From Trichoplusia ni (Eukaryota > Arthropoda > Insecta > Lepidoptera > Noctuidae), in contig NC_039481.1 in the NCBI RefSeq assembly GCF_003590095.1, positions 1,674,001-1,738,000 on the forward strand: DNA of 64,000 nt. The letters run 5' to 3'. Below are positions 49,748 through 61,900 of the stretch, piece after piece (the first letter of the stretch is position 1; each line of letters begins with the position of its first letter). The position numbers and the translations under genes were made by a program. Under the pieces are notes generated by a model. It ran no database searches, was not told the DNA's origin, and saw only the letters and a program-made list of their open reading frames with translations.

Positions 49748-51829
49748 TAGCAAAGAAACTACCATATTTATTAGAACCGAAAATGTAGCTTATGACCACA
49801 AGAATACGATGCAAAGCGCCGTAATAACAGTCCTGGTCTAAGTATTAATAATCCAAGCAATGTTGCTAACTATACAACTATAATCAATATTTTATTTTAA
49901 TAACACTTTACTCAAGCATTTTTATCCTAATTTATCGCGCGACTAGTTTCACCGACGAAACTAGTCAGGCGATCCGGATAAAGACGTCAGAATAAACCAT
50001 TATTAAAATACATATGTTAATATGAATCCACACGAATATTATTATAATAATATACAACGAATAATGTTATAAAGTTATTGTATTATGGACTGAAGTGGCA
50101 ACAACCGTCGCCTCCCAATCTTCCACGAGATTAAGTCGGAGCAACAAAAGTTGAGCGAGTGTCCGCCTAATGTACAGGTACAGGAATTAAGTTCCATGAT
50201 TTATTACCCCGGATCTTGCCCGGGTATAGTTTTTGCAACGTCTAATTATGGTTGGTAGTGTAATTAATTCGTTTTCTGCTAAGCAAAAAATTTGTAGTGC
50301 TGCCATAATTACAAAATACTAAAATAGCAATAAAAAAATGTTTTTTTTTTTAAGATACTGAACAAGATTTATAACTTCTACTAGTAAATTATAGATTGAT
50401 GTTTTATTAAAGTCGACTTGCTACCCACGAACGCTACTTAGAATCGTGTGACACAACAATATGGTTGGGCGCCATGTTTCTGAACCAAGAGTTTTGACAG
50501 TTTAAATATTTTGTCATTATTTTTTAAAACTAAATATTCATAACGACTGAATATAAATACTATTTGTAGGGTCTTTATACACCGATAAATAGTGAACCGG
50601 TTTTTAGAATCTAGACTGAATGGATAATATCGTTAAAAAATACCTACATCTTATGAAACTGGTAATTTTACTAAGATAACATCCAAGAGTAACCTCAACC
50701 ATTGTATACCGGACTTTACACCATGCAAAGTGTATTAACATATATTTTTCAGATTGCAGCACGTCTCATTAAGCAGCGCTCAGTAACGAACCAATTTAAT
50801 GGAGTGCCTTTAGGGGAATTTCGCAGTATTGTTTTTATGTGTGCATTACCGAAGATTATTTTACAGTTATTTGAGTATAAACATACATATATTATATCAA
50901 CGGCTTGCTTATGTTAAGCGCTATGAATAAATAAACAAAAATAAACTCTTTCGCCTATGCGGCCCAGGATAGATAATCGTAGAAGGATTTAGGAGAGAAT
51001 TTTGGGCTACAGTGGGCTCTAACAAAAATCTCCTTTTCCACCTGGAATTCTTGCTGGATTTAGGATTTCACGAGATAGCATTCATGTAGAGCTCTTATAA
51101 AAAAAAAAACAATAGAATGCATGCAATATATTAAATGTTATGTATAAAATGCTTTTTTATCATTTGAATGTTGGAAATTACTAAACAAATGACGGCTTGG
51201 AAAATACTTTAATTCGATACGTAATAGTTACAAAGAATTGATTAAAATCGAATAACCCGTTCTCGATTACAACGAAAGCTGTATTAGTCGTTCTATTTAC
51301 AACTCACAATGGTATCGATAACTCTGTGCTATCAATCTTGGCGCTAAACTGCGACAAATTAAAACGAATGATCGAGAAAATATCGATTTCACTGCGTTCT
51401 CTCGATCTATTCATTATTGTCAAACTATTTTGAAAGACGAAGCTAAAGTAGTTTGTCTTTGTCATTTTCCTAAAGAATTATGTTTTTCTAATGACATTTA
51501 AAATATGTTTAGAACCCAAACGAAAACAAGTCATTATATAAAATGATGTGCAAATTATAGCTAACGAAATTAATTAACACCGTTCACATGAATGATTGTC
51601 AATTATTGAATAAGAAGGATTGAATGTCACTGATTAACAACCTTTCATTATTTCGAGAACTCCTGTGCACCCTTACTAACTTCAGGACTACTGATTAACA
51701 GTCACAAACGCAAATACAAACATTCCGTTCCAAGATGAACACGCGAATCCAAAAAAAATACACGTCGATAAAATATATCACGAAAACCAATAAAACGTGA
51801 AAAATAGTTGCCCATCTCGAACGCAGCCG

Positions 51830-52010
51830 TGCGTGTAACGGAATATCTCACAATTGGTACACCGCGAAAATGTTTGCCGCGCATAAATCAAGTTGTCAGT
51901 GTTGCCGTTATAAATTCGCGGGCCGCCGCCGCGAACGCACCTGGCAACATTACCTTGATTGCGAACGCGGCGCTGCATTTGCCTTCCCGCCACGTCCCGA
52001 ACACTGGTGA
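51830..52010. promoter_or_regulatory. CpG-rich block, possible promoter or first exon
   Basis: A GC-rich patch (for example 'gcgggccgccgccgcgaacg' near 51919) in AT-rich DNA. On the minus strand there is a possible donor AATCAAG|GTAATG near 51957 and a TTTATAA box near 51909. Orientation cannot be decided; both strands have open frames here because of GC content alone. Confidence 0.25.
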
Positions 52011-52395
52011 AACCTGCCAGTATACTCATAGCTACCACACTCCCCTCAACACGTACTTTTTAAAAACACTGCGGAACTATTTGAGAGTTTTGCGCGTCCA
52101 AGTTACGGTGGTCGGTGTTGGGACCATTCGTCACCAAACTTTCTTGCTTTACGTTCTTTATGCAAGGCTCTTTGTCTCTCCGTAATGAGTCAAAAGTTCT
52201 TGGCATTAGACTGGCGTGTTCTCTGGATGTGGCACTTGATTGGACTAATATCAAAGTTATGAATGTGTGAGCAGATGCTGAGTTTTAAGTGGAAATAATT
52301 TTAGTTTAACTTTTAATACACTTTAGTGTGTGGTTTTGGAGTTTCAATTAATTTTACTATGTTTATTAGTTTTGTGTATTCGTAAACAATGCTCC

Positions 52396-52644
52396 TCATA
52401 CTTCGATGTCATGTGGAATTTCTAATAGCTTGTCAATTGTTTGTTTAACAAATTCTTTTAGCAAATCTTTTAGCAAATCTTTTAGATTAGATACGTGACT
52501 TCGCAAGTCGTAAAGCGGCATATACGTCATTTGTGAAAATTTCAACTGAAATTCATTGTTATGACAGTTAGTGTTCAGCCCCGTACCGAATTTATGATTA
52601 TTTTGTTGGCAAAATGCTAAGGAGAATACGACAGTGTCATTCAT
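52396..52644 (-). CDS. Weak candidate ORF, 82 residues, unrecognised
   Basis: The first ATG of the frame is at 52644; the frame is open upstream to about 52700, so it could also be an exon. The product begins MNDTVVFSLAFCQQNNHKF and ends in a helical segment with a KDLL-KDLL tandem caused by a 12-bp DNA duplication (agcaaatctttt). Composition is more protein-like than other frames in this stretch. A donor ACAG|GTAAGTAT at about 52764 on the minus strand could belong to a preceding small exon with a ~75-bp intron, but the acceptor is poor. No family recognised; may be a decayed gene fragment. Confidence 0.22.
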   Translation of the reverse strand: MNDTVVFSLAFCQQNNHKFGTGLNTNCHNNEFQLKFSQMTYMPLYDLRSHVSNLKDLLKDLLKEFVKQTIDKLLEIPHDIEV

Positions 52645-53867
52645 CGGCAATTGGAAATAGAAGAATGGGGGCCCTGATTTATCACTAGGCTGTGTTACTC
52701 ATGAATCACAGCGGATGCCTCAGTAATAGCAACAGCCTTCCTTGTCATATAAGGTGATACTTACCTGTAAAGATAGTTTTAAGTAAATAACTTTCTAACC
52801 GTTTGGTTACGGAACTTCACAAAACTTTTACGAATCATGCATAATTGGTTGTAGTATTAAACTCCGGTAACATGATAACCCGGGCAGAGATAAGTTGGTG
52901 TCGTATTTTAATAGAGTGATATGCAGACGATGGAATAAGTTACCGACAACGCAGCGCCAAAGTTCCCGCCGAGCTACGCCCTGTTTAGTTTGAAAATCAG
53001 GGCGAATGTAGAAAGCTATTGGGGTGGAGGAGGCAAAGAAGAGAGGAAAGAAAGCAGGACAAAACTGGCAAAAAAAGAAGGATGCTTCGTTCTTTCTTTG
53101 CCTTCTTCAGCAATTGATGCCCGTCTCCCATCTCTCGTCTCCCTAAATGGAAAGTAGCTTTACATAGCAAACGTCTATCTGTATTTTTTTAATTCACATG
53201 TCAAGCGCTGTTTACTTTTTTTAAAAATAAATATAGTGTGTGTCACTTGCAGTGATATAATGTGTCCATTGTACGTTTTTTAGCAATAAGTTAATGAATT
53301 TATAGTGAATTTAAATAAAACCGGTTGAATCCAAGTTGGATTCGCTTTTCGGCACTGAGAGTTCCATAAAATAGGCCAAAAAAACGAATTGCGTTTGAGA
53401 CTTTGGGTACGGAACGCTAAAATCTCACATGTCACATCTTGAACACTAAAAATTATTACTATATTTTAGCAATAGCTTAAGAAGACACTAAACAAGACCG
53501 TTAATTAAATCACTATTATTATTTTTCTGCTGGTGTGGCTCTGCGCAAGACCTGGCATCAATTTCTTAATCGAATAATCCATTATATTTTTCATAATAGT
53601 CTGACTAAGAAGCACGCTCCCGGGCGTCCCAGATCAGACAGCTTGATCGATCTTAGAAAGGTACTGCTAATCCAAGAATTATTACCATTATTTATTAATA
53701 ATTAATATCAAATTGAGTTGTGAATAAAATATTAACTGAGAGAGCTTAGCCATTATTCGATTACTACCATAATTAAGAGCATAAATGAATAATAGTACTC
53801 TTTATAACTTAAAGATGAAATACATAGATCAAAATTCTAGACTGAACTATAATCCAATACAAAAACT

Positions 53868-54020
53868 CGTAGCTTTTCGTAGCACCGTCGTAGCCAAATA
53901 TCTTCGTAGCTCGTAGCGGTATCGGCGGCACGTCGAGTTCCGTAGCGCGCGGCTGCGTCGTCAATATTGGTTAATTTGGCTCGCGGACTATGCGCGCCGC
54001 TCGGTCCCGCCCGCCGCCTG
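53868..54020. promoter_or_regulatory. CGTAGC cluster beside a CpG-rich patch
   Basis: CGTAGC occurs about six times in 53868-53946. It is followed by a very GC-rich segment (about 53940-54020, with 'gcgcgccgctcggtcccgcc') that contains a CCAAT-type box on the minus strand. It could be a promoter or CpG-rich regulatory patch next to a short repeat cluster. No strong donor supports an exon. Confidence 0.25.
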
Positions 54021-54682
54021 ATCGGTGATATTAGTTGCACATATGGGTTATATTATGTGCTGTTTAATTGACTCGTATTGTCTAGAATCGGGTTTTCTAA
54101 ATAAAATCTAGGGTCGGGCTTCATGATTCTTGGGTGTTTGGGTTAGGAAAAGTCACGTGAAATGAAACGAAGTCAAACGAAATGACAATTATGTTGGATG
54201 GTCATTAGAGTGTTTTCAATTTGGCAGATAGGAAAAATACAAAATATTGATAACATACGACAATCGATTCTTCTTATTGCTATCAAGTGTTTCATTTAAT
54301 TAACCTAAATAACTGTAAACATTATTTACATTATGACAATTCTGTGAAATTAATAGAGCTGTGCGTAGTAATTTTAATTGGCCGAATGCTTGCCATCATT
54401 TTGTTCAAAAAAAGTTTATGAAAAAGCGTTTTCTTATAACAAGTGTCACAAGTTCATAATTAGATATCAGATCAGACAGCAATTGAAGAACCTAACCTTA
54501 CTCACACAAGCAAACAAAACATAATCTCACACTGGTTATTCATTACGTCTATTAATTTGTGCTATTCCATCCATTCAACTATTGAATTCTATTTCTACCA
54601 TTTACCTGACAAATTGAACCGATTTTCTGCAAAGGCACTCAATCACTCAAAGTGAACTAAATCTACACATTGAATGCATCGG

Positions 54683-54725
54683 TGACGTCATATAAATAGA
54701 GGGTAGTCGGCATTAATTATTCAGG
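54683..54725 (+). promoter_or_regulatory. Core promoter: CRE, TATA box and initiator
   Basis: TGACGTCA (a full CRE palindrome, 54683-54690) directly abuts TATAAATA (54691-54698). The TCAGG initiator-like motif with its A at 54723 is about 32 bases downstream of the first T of the TATA box, the expected spacing. The predicted transcript runs to the right; its first ATG is at 54778 in a 58-residue frame with no recognised family, which may be cut by a donor. The target gene is unknown; the membrane-protein gene at 57387 is one possibility. Confidence 0.5.
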
Positions 54726-56511
54726 TCATATTCGGTGACAGACACTCGACATTCTCTCACGGCGAGTCGTGCGAGCAATGCCTGTGATATTCATGTGTAA
54801 TGTTACTACATATATGTTAGTAAAACGAGTACGTATGGGGTATTTTCATTTGGCATGTAGAGTCGTGGGGGTCTTGCGGTTTTATATAGTATATGTACAT
54901 ATATGGGTTTTTAAACGAAATGCTGGTTTATCCCAATTTTGTAGTTATATTTGATTGTTGTTTTTTTTTATTCAATAGGTAAAATTGTTCGTAAATGATA
55001 TGTCATAGATTCGAACGTCACGTAGGACTAGCATTTTTATAATCAACGTAAACTTGTTCGGAATGTTTTAACACGTGAATTTATTTGTTTAATCTCTCAG
55101 GACTCAAAAAAGTTGGTTCCGTAACGGGGAGGGGCGTGGGATCTATTTTTTAATAAAATCGTTGCATCGATTCCGAGATTCTCAGCTAAAAAAACATAAA
55201 AAGAAATACATACAAATTGAATACCTCTACCTTTTTTAAAATCGGTTGAAAAACTACTAGTAATAAAAATAAATAGTCTATTAACATTCTCGACCTACGC
55301 AAAATTTACACTATAAATCGACTTAGCCACATCACATGAAGCTTAATATCATCTAATACGTACCTTAAATAGGCTATTTATATACATTACGTTCAGTATA
55401 AGTTTTATATGGTTCTATGAAAGCACTTATCACAGTTATCACACTTTATGTTAAGTGCCTCTCAATGCCTAACGTCTTGCTATTATTAAAGTTGCTGTAT
55501 CATTGTATCCGAGTCACACTCGAGCTATAAATAAAAGCTATTTTTATATTAAATTTAGATGATACATATACTAAACTCGTTGAAAACTGAAATTAGCACA
55601 TTGGATATTTTTTTAAAGGGATGCTTGTGGAATGGTCTCCTATTTCATTATAAACTTGTGTGATAAACGCGGAACGGGCAAGAAACCTTATTAGCTACTG
55701 TTTTGAAAATAAATATTAAAACATAATTATTTAAGTATGTCAGCAAGAACAGTTTAAATTAACAAAACTCATAAAATAGACAAAATGGCAAATAAAAAGA
55801 CACCCAATCGCGGAAGACAAAATGAAGGAATCAAATTTCACTGGGATTTGACTGGCTGTACCATTTACCATAACAATTCAAATATTTCAATAACAGACGA
55901 ACACTCTACGTATCCAACAAAACAGTTTCACCCCAAGTTTTGAGCAGAACTTGCCGGCTGATTGATTGCACGAGCCATCAATCAGAAACGTCGGCAACAT
56001 TCAAAGCACAGCCAAGACAAACTTGTTCGTCACCCGCTGAAGGCTTTTAAAACATGTGTGTTACCTCTTTGTAACGTAATCGTCTTGATATCGTAAAGTT
56101 TCTTAAGTGGAAACATACTGGTTGGAAAGTTAGGGCGTCTACGTTGATATTAAATTTGATCAAAACTCCTTTTTTACGCCACGTCTAATATACTATTTTG
56201 CTTTTTTAAGGACAGTATCTATGCCTCGAGCTAGCTTCCTTGAATTTATTGTAAGATTTAACAGTCCTAAAGTAAGTGCGTATTGTGTTCATGTTATATT
56301 TCAAGTTTACTCTTAATTTAATCTTTAAATACTATAATTTTTTACATTAAATGAATTAATGGCTCTCTAATGAAAATGCCTACCAGCTTATTGCTTATTT
56401 GCAATACATATTCCGGCCCTTAAGCTACTAAATCAAAGAGGCAGTTAACGTGCATAAAATATAAAATACAAAAAATAAAATACGGCCATATTAAAAAGGA
56501 GAGCGTACATT

Positions 56512-56584
56512 TATAAATAGAACTCCAATAAGCCCCGAACCCCGGGTACAGGCGCGCACATCCCTACATTCCACCGTGGTAAGT
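56512..56584 (+). promoter_or_regulatory. TATA box followed by a strong splice donor
   Basis: TATAAATA starts at 56512, and a consensus donor ACCGTG|GTAAGTAC lies at 56579, leaving room for a ~35-base untranslated first exon. No initiator consensus is seen at +30. The reading frame through it has no ATG. It could be an alternative first exon for the gene at 57387, or a decayed repeat. Confidence 0.25.
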
Positions 56585-57386
56585 ACACTCGAGCACACAT
56601 GCTCGTTAACGATTCTTAACAATCCCTGTACTAAACGTTTATTACTAGAGTTCTACAAAATGAAGATTTGGGATCCGTCTGGCGGCTTGTAACCGTCTTA
56701 TTTCAATTTACAGAACTAGCGGTTACACAAGACTTGCTTTGCTACAACTAATTTAATTACGACGAAATTGATTCGTTTATGTTTGAGCAGCTTAAGTACT
56801 TTGACACGTGAAAATGTAGCGTAACTAAATATTAATGACTACCTGACACGTGTCTACTTCTACACCTAAAAACAGTGTGGTATTTTATGGGGAAAATGAT
56901 TTTCAAACTCGGTTTAGTAGTTCTTGAGATTACCCCATCCATCAATGCACAAAGCAGATGCATCAATGAAAAAAACTTGCTCTCTTTACTTTTAAAGAGG
57001 TCATCTTCCTTTTTATTTTTAAAAATAAAGATTATGACAGCATAGTAAAATGACAGATAACTTTTTATGTAAGAATGGTGGAGAAATATAATTCTTTTAA
57101 ATTTATAAATCGTAAGGAAAAATATGGTTTGTACACATAATATAAAATTAAACTTGTGAATATAATTGTATTAGTAGTAATCACATTTTAATTGTGTGGC
57201 GTAGGAACAATAGCACAAAGTAACGCAAATCTCCGGTTACCAACGACTTTGTCTCTCCAACTATGCAGAATTGAAGACCCAATTCGTCCTAACCTCACAC
57301 TTAATCATCGCTGTAGAGAAACTCTGCAAAAACCTTTCAAAATCCTCTTATTAACGTTTTCCTCTTATATATATTTCTATTTTCAG

Positions 57387-58354
57387 CTTTTAGAATTAGA
57401 CTGGTGGGTCTACCTGATTATAGTTTTAAGCTTGTTCGCCATCTGTTTGGGCCTCAATTATGTACTGAAGAAAGTTAATGGTAAGACAATAGTGTTTACT
57501 GAATATTCTACTACCTAACAAAGTATAAACCCAATCAAACGTGAGCAGAATTCGCTGCTGCTACTGTAGGCAGAAGCACTTAAGAGTACTTTGAATATCA
57601 TTCATGGTCTTAGTCTTGGAATGGAAAGAGGTAAAGGATATTTTCACTTGTTACAGAAGCAAAGCTCGATGGGAGGTTTATTAGAATGCGTCAAAAGGCG
57701 TCAGCAACGCAATCTACACAAGTCCAAGGGCCTCAAATCGAAATGGAAACAGCCAGGCCACTGGTTATCCAAAACTATTCTGAGAGATTATCCACCCCAC
57801 CAGGCATCTCACTTGTATTCAATCAAGAAGAGAACTTAAAGTGCAACCGAAGAATGAGGGACTTAGAAGAAACTTACAATATTATTAAAAATTCATTAAG
57901 TGCAACAAAACAGGAAGTACAATCGTTAAAAATGATACATTCACACGACACTCACGGGTCTTCGTCCCTTGCCCTTAATTTAAGTGGCATTAGAAAAAAA
58001 GAACCTACGAGAAAAGAAAATATTTCCATGGGTCCATCAATATTAGATTCAAAGCCTAATAATTCTGTTGGTATGTCACCGGGTGATAAAAGAATGAAGG
58101 AGTTGGAAGAAACCTATAATATAATTAAAAGTTCGTTAACAGCGACGAAACAAGAAGTGCAATCAATAATAAATGCTCCGTCACTTAACACTCGCGGGTC
58201 TTCGTCGCTTACTCTAGACTTCTGTAGCATATTAAACAAAGAATCTTTTAGAATCAAGCCAACTAGCTCAATTTTACCGGATACTTCAACTAAAGATTCA
58301 AAGCCCAATAGTTCTACCGAAAAATCTTCGGAAGACAGCACAGGAACCCAGTAA
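57387..58354 (+). CDS. Unrecognised single-pass membrane protein with an 80-residue tandem repeat (first exon missing)
   Basis: Two exons join in frame: 57387-57480 and 57657-58354 (stop TAA 58352-58354), 263 residues visible. The first has acceptor TTTTCAG and starts in phase 0; the intron has GTAAGA and TTACAG ends, and the split codon G|AA is consistent. No in-frame ATG precedes the membrane segment, so at least one upstream coding exon is missing. Residues 6-27 (WWVYLIIVLSLFAICLGLNY..) are one membrane span followed by KK, predicting a cytosolic C-terminal tail. The tail has two copies of an ~80-residue unit, each starting R-M-(R/K)-(D/E)-LEETYNIIK and containing SATKQEVQS or TATKQEVQS, GSSSL and DSKPN; the first part is a probable coiled coil, the rest is Ser/Thr-rich and probably disordered. 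The gene lies 587 bp before the Cpsf2 start codon on the same strand. Family not recognised. Confidence 0.75.
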
Positions 58355-58529
58355 ATAATGCCAGCCTATAAATGACTAAAGGCCAGGTGGTAAGGTACTT
58401 TTGTTGAAAAAAAAAATATGGCAACAAGATGAGCTTATAATGACGTTAAAGGATTATTTATTTAAGTGTATATTGAAACTATTAGTTATTCCTCGTGCCA
58501 TAACTTTACTACCTTAGCGCAACTATGTA

Positions 58530-58535
58530 AATAAA
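58530..58535 (+). terminator. Poly(A) signal AATAAA of the membrane-protein gene
   Basis: AATAAA lies 176 bases after the stop codon at 58354, in AT-rich 3' UTR-like sequence. The next gene starts about 400 bases later, so this is a sensible end for the transcript. Confidence 0.6.
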
Positions 58536-58941
58536 TATAAACTTTTTAAAAGAATTTTATTTTAATTAAGTGTCTTCCAAAATTGGCACGTCTTATTACA
58601 GCTGGAGCTTTGATTGATACACGAAAAAGACCATTTCCTATTTTTTAAAGATCCTTGCACTGACAATGTTAATAATGTATGGAAATAACCAAACTTTTGT
58701 TTATGAACGCAACATCAACGAAACGAGAACGTCAAATCGTTTTATTTGTTATCTGTAATGCGAATTACGAGTAACTGATCGCCGCGTAAACATAATACGA
58801 ATTGTTTTCAGTCGATTATGTTACAGGAATTAGGTTACCAATAATTTATTTCTATTCTGCAACCATATTTCTTTAAGTTAAAGTAATAGTATGATCTCGC
58901 TTTGAAAGTTGATTATTAGTTGAGTTGAAGCCGGTACCAGA

Positions 58942-61900
58942 ATGACGTCGATTATCAAGCTCCACTGCCTCTCAGGGGCTGGAGACGAGACTCCTCCATG
59001 CTATGTCCTACAGATAGATGAATTTAAGTTTCTTTTGGACTGCGGATGGGATGAAAAGTTTGATATGGAGTTTATAAAAGAACTGAAAAGGTAATTTGAG
59101 GTTATGTTTTGAATTTCTTATTTGGTTTTTCTAACACTGAGTGGTAGGAGTCTATCTAGATGGTTTCGCAAAACGAATAAGTTAACCACTGCCAAACTAC
59201 AACTACTGTTGTATTGCCAATGTATAACATAATCATTTTTGCCTGCACTTTCGCCTTTACTAGCCCTGGGCTATCAAATATAAATATCTACACACTATAT
59301 TGTACCTAACTAACATTTATATATTCATATCCTATTATTTCAATACACTATGATTTTTAATGCAACCAATGTAATTCCAGACACATAAACACAATAGATG
59401 CAGTATTAATATCACATTCGGACCCTGTTCACCTCGGAGCCTTGCCCTACGCAGTGGGGAAGCTCGGCCTCAACTGCCCGATATATGCAACCTTACCGGT
59501 ATACAAGATGGGTCAGATGTTCATGTATGACTTGTACCAGGCTCACAGGAATGTCTCGGAGTTTGATTTGTTTACGTTGGACGATGTTGATGCGGCTTTT
59601 GATAGGATTGTGCAGCTGAAGTATAATCAGAGTATTGATATGAAAGGTGAGCCTGCTTTAATTTTATTTGTGACATTATTGACTTGATATTTCTTGGTTT
59701 AATGTTAAGGTTATGAGTATCACAATTATTGTGGCTTTCTATTGATATTATTTTTATTGATTATGGCTTTTTATTGATATTTCCATAATTAGTTCAGCTG
59801 ATCCTGAGATTTACCCCTACATCACACACATGAAATCAACCCATGTTTCTTGGTTTCTGATATTCAACATTACTATTATGAAAATTTTGAAATCTCATCT
59901 ACAAAATTAGCTATTGGGTAACTGCTTCCCAATATCACTCTTTAGATAATTACCTTACCAAATATATTTCCAACTCTTCAGGCAAAGGGCTAGGTCTCCG
60001 TATAACCCCATTACCTGCCGGTCACTCTCTCGGAGGTACAGTCTGGAGGATAGCAGCACCTGGTGAAGAAGACATAGTTTATGCTCCTGACTTCAACCAC
60101 AAAAAGGAACGGCATCTCAATGGATGTGAGATTGAGAGGCTCATGAGACCTTCACTGATGCTGCTCGGAGCTATGAATGCAGATTATGTTCAACAGAGAC
60201 GGAGATTGAGGGATGAGAAATTGATGAGTGAGTTTATAAAGTTTTAGGTAGTAAAACGCAACCTTTAACCGACTTCTAAAAAAGGAGGTTACTGAATTCA
60301 ACCACACATATGCTATTTTTATGTTCATTCATGCCTCAAACATACACTTAAAAGGAAAAAGTAGCTTATAACCTGGATTAACAGTTTTATGGTCCTATGG
60401 GATAATTTTCGATCTATAGCGCGCGGCTTCACTGGCTACAGCTAGTATAGAAATAAAGATGGATACAGTATTATAAATTTCATAACTGACTTGACATTTT
60501 CTAGCAACAATCCTGTCGACTCTCCGCGGCGGTGGGTGCGTGCTGGTCTGCACGGACACCGCGGGCCGAGTGCTGGAGCTAGCCCACATGCTGGACCAGC
60601 TGTGGCGCAACAAAGACTCCGGGCTGGTCGCCTACTCACTTCTACTGCTGTCGAACGTCAGTTACAATGTCGTCGAGTTTGCTAAGTCTCAGGTGTGTGT
60701 GGTATTTTTGAGCGATTTTGTTCACTTTTTTTCTATAAAATGTATATTAACACGATAATTTTGCCTCATGCAATTTTTTTATTTATCAAAGCTTATAGTG
60801 TCTTGTAGTCAGTCTTATATTAAAGTAGTATTTTTAAATGACTTATTTCACATATTATTACTGTAAAAAGGTACATATCTTCATAACTTCGTCATGTGCA
60901 TTTTCTAAAATGAGTTCCGTCACTCTTTGCATAATTAGCTAGTATTGTAAATAACTGCTCACAGACCACAATAGAATAAACTCAACTCAATTTACTATCA
61001 TTTCTCTTTTGTCCTTCAATACACAGATAGAATGGATGAGCGACAAACTGACTCGTGCCTTCGAAGGCGCCCGCAGCAACCCGTTCGCCCTCCGGCACCT
61101 GCAGCTGTGCCACTCGGTGGGCGAGGTGAGCCGCACGCCCGGGCCCAAGGTTGTGCTGGCCTCCTTCCCCGACCTGGAGTCAGGCTTCGCCAGGGACCTG
61201 TTCCTGCTATGGGCTCCTAATCCGCAGAATTCTATTGTATTGACGGCTAGGTGAGTAAAACGTCAGGTCGTCAACGTCTTTTAAAAAATAATAGGAATGA
61301 TGACCGTGTATAAAAAATAGATAGCAGTTAGATCATTTAAAAACAGCCAATTTTTGCCTTTTTGTGAATTACAAAAATTGTCAATTATCTTTAACTGAAT
61401 TCACTAATTGATATTGTTTTAATTCACCGTCATTTCTTCTTTAATTGAACTATCAATGTACTTCTCGTTATCCGAAATCGATACATCTTATTCTAAAAAA
61501 CTAGATAAAATTAAGTTATGTTTATTCATTCCTTAACAAATATAATAAACATAATTTTTTCTTGTTTTTTTTTTTTAACATAAGATATTTTTGCGTATAT
61601 CTAATACTCGTCGTCCATTTCTCCACTACCCAGGACTTCTCCAGGCACGTTGGCTCGTGACCTCATAGAGAAAGGCGGCGACCGCACCCTCGAGCTGACC
61701 GTGCGGCGTCGCGTCAGGCTCGAGGGGGCAGAGCTAGAGGAGTTCATGCAGAACCAGAGGGTCAAGGTCAACAATACTGTCAAGTTAGTATCTTTTTATG
61801 TATTTCCTAATTTATTTACGCACGACTTAGTAAAAAAAACATAAATTTATAAAATATAAGGTACAAGATGTAGCGTGCTGTTTATTTCAATGTGTATTGT

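Larger units (their letters stand above)
42168..57386. other. Non-coding stretch with repeats and GC-rich patches
   Basis: No confident coding exon. It holds a truncated Helitron-like segment with a minisatellite, three SINEs, LINE 3' ends, a 25-bp hairpin, two CpG-rich patches and two TATA-containing sites, listed separately. One open frame (52396-52644, minus) is kept as a weak candidate. The frame at 51808-52185 is a by-product of the CpG-rich block. Confidence 0.5.

Noticed and set aside
51808..52185. Longest plus-strand frame outside Cpsf2 and the membrane gene (125 residues)
   Set aside because: It is open on both strands because of high GC content, has no Kozak context or splice support, and shows no family features.
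55785..55943. 52-residue frame with a good CAAAATGG start context
   Set aside because: Too short, no family, no splice or poly(A) support; kept only as a note because the start context is good.
56885..57000. Hydrophobic-start frame (MIFKLGLVVLE...) as the missing signal exon of the membrane protein
   Set aside because: The DNA matches a repeat phrase ('agtagttcttgagatta') seen in the Helitron-like elements, and no donor of the required phase follows.
57192..57386. Upstream part of the open frame before the membrane segment as coding
   Set aside because: The frame has no ATG, its composition is random, and it ends in a pyrimidine tract plus CAG, so it is intron sequence.
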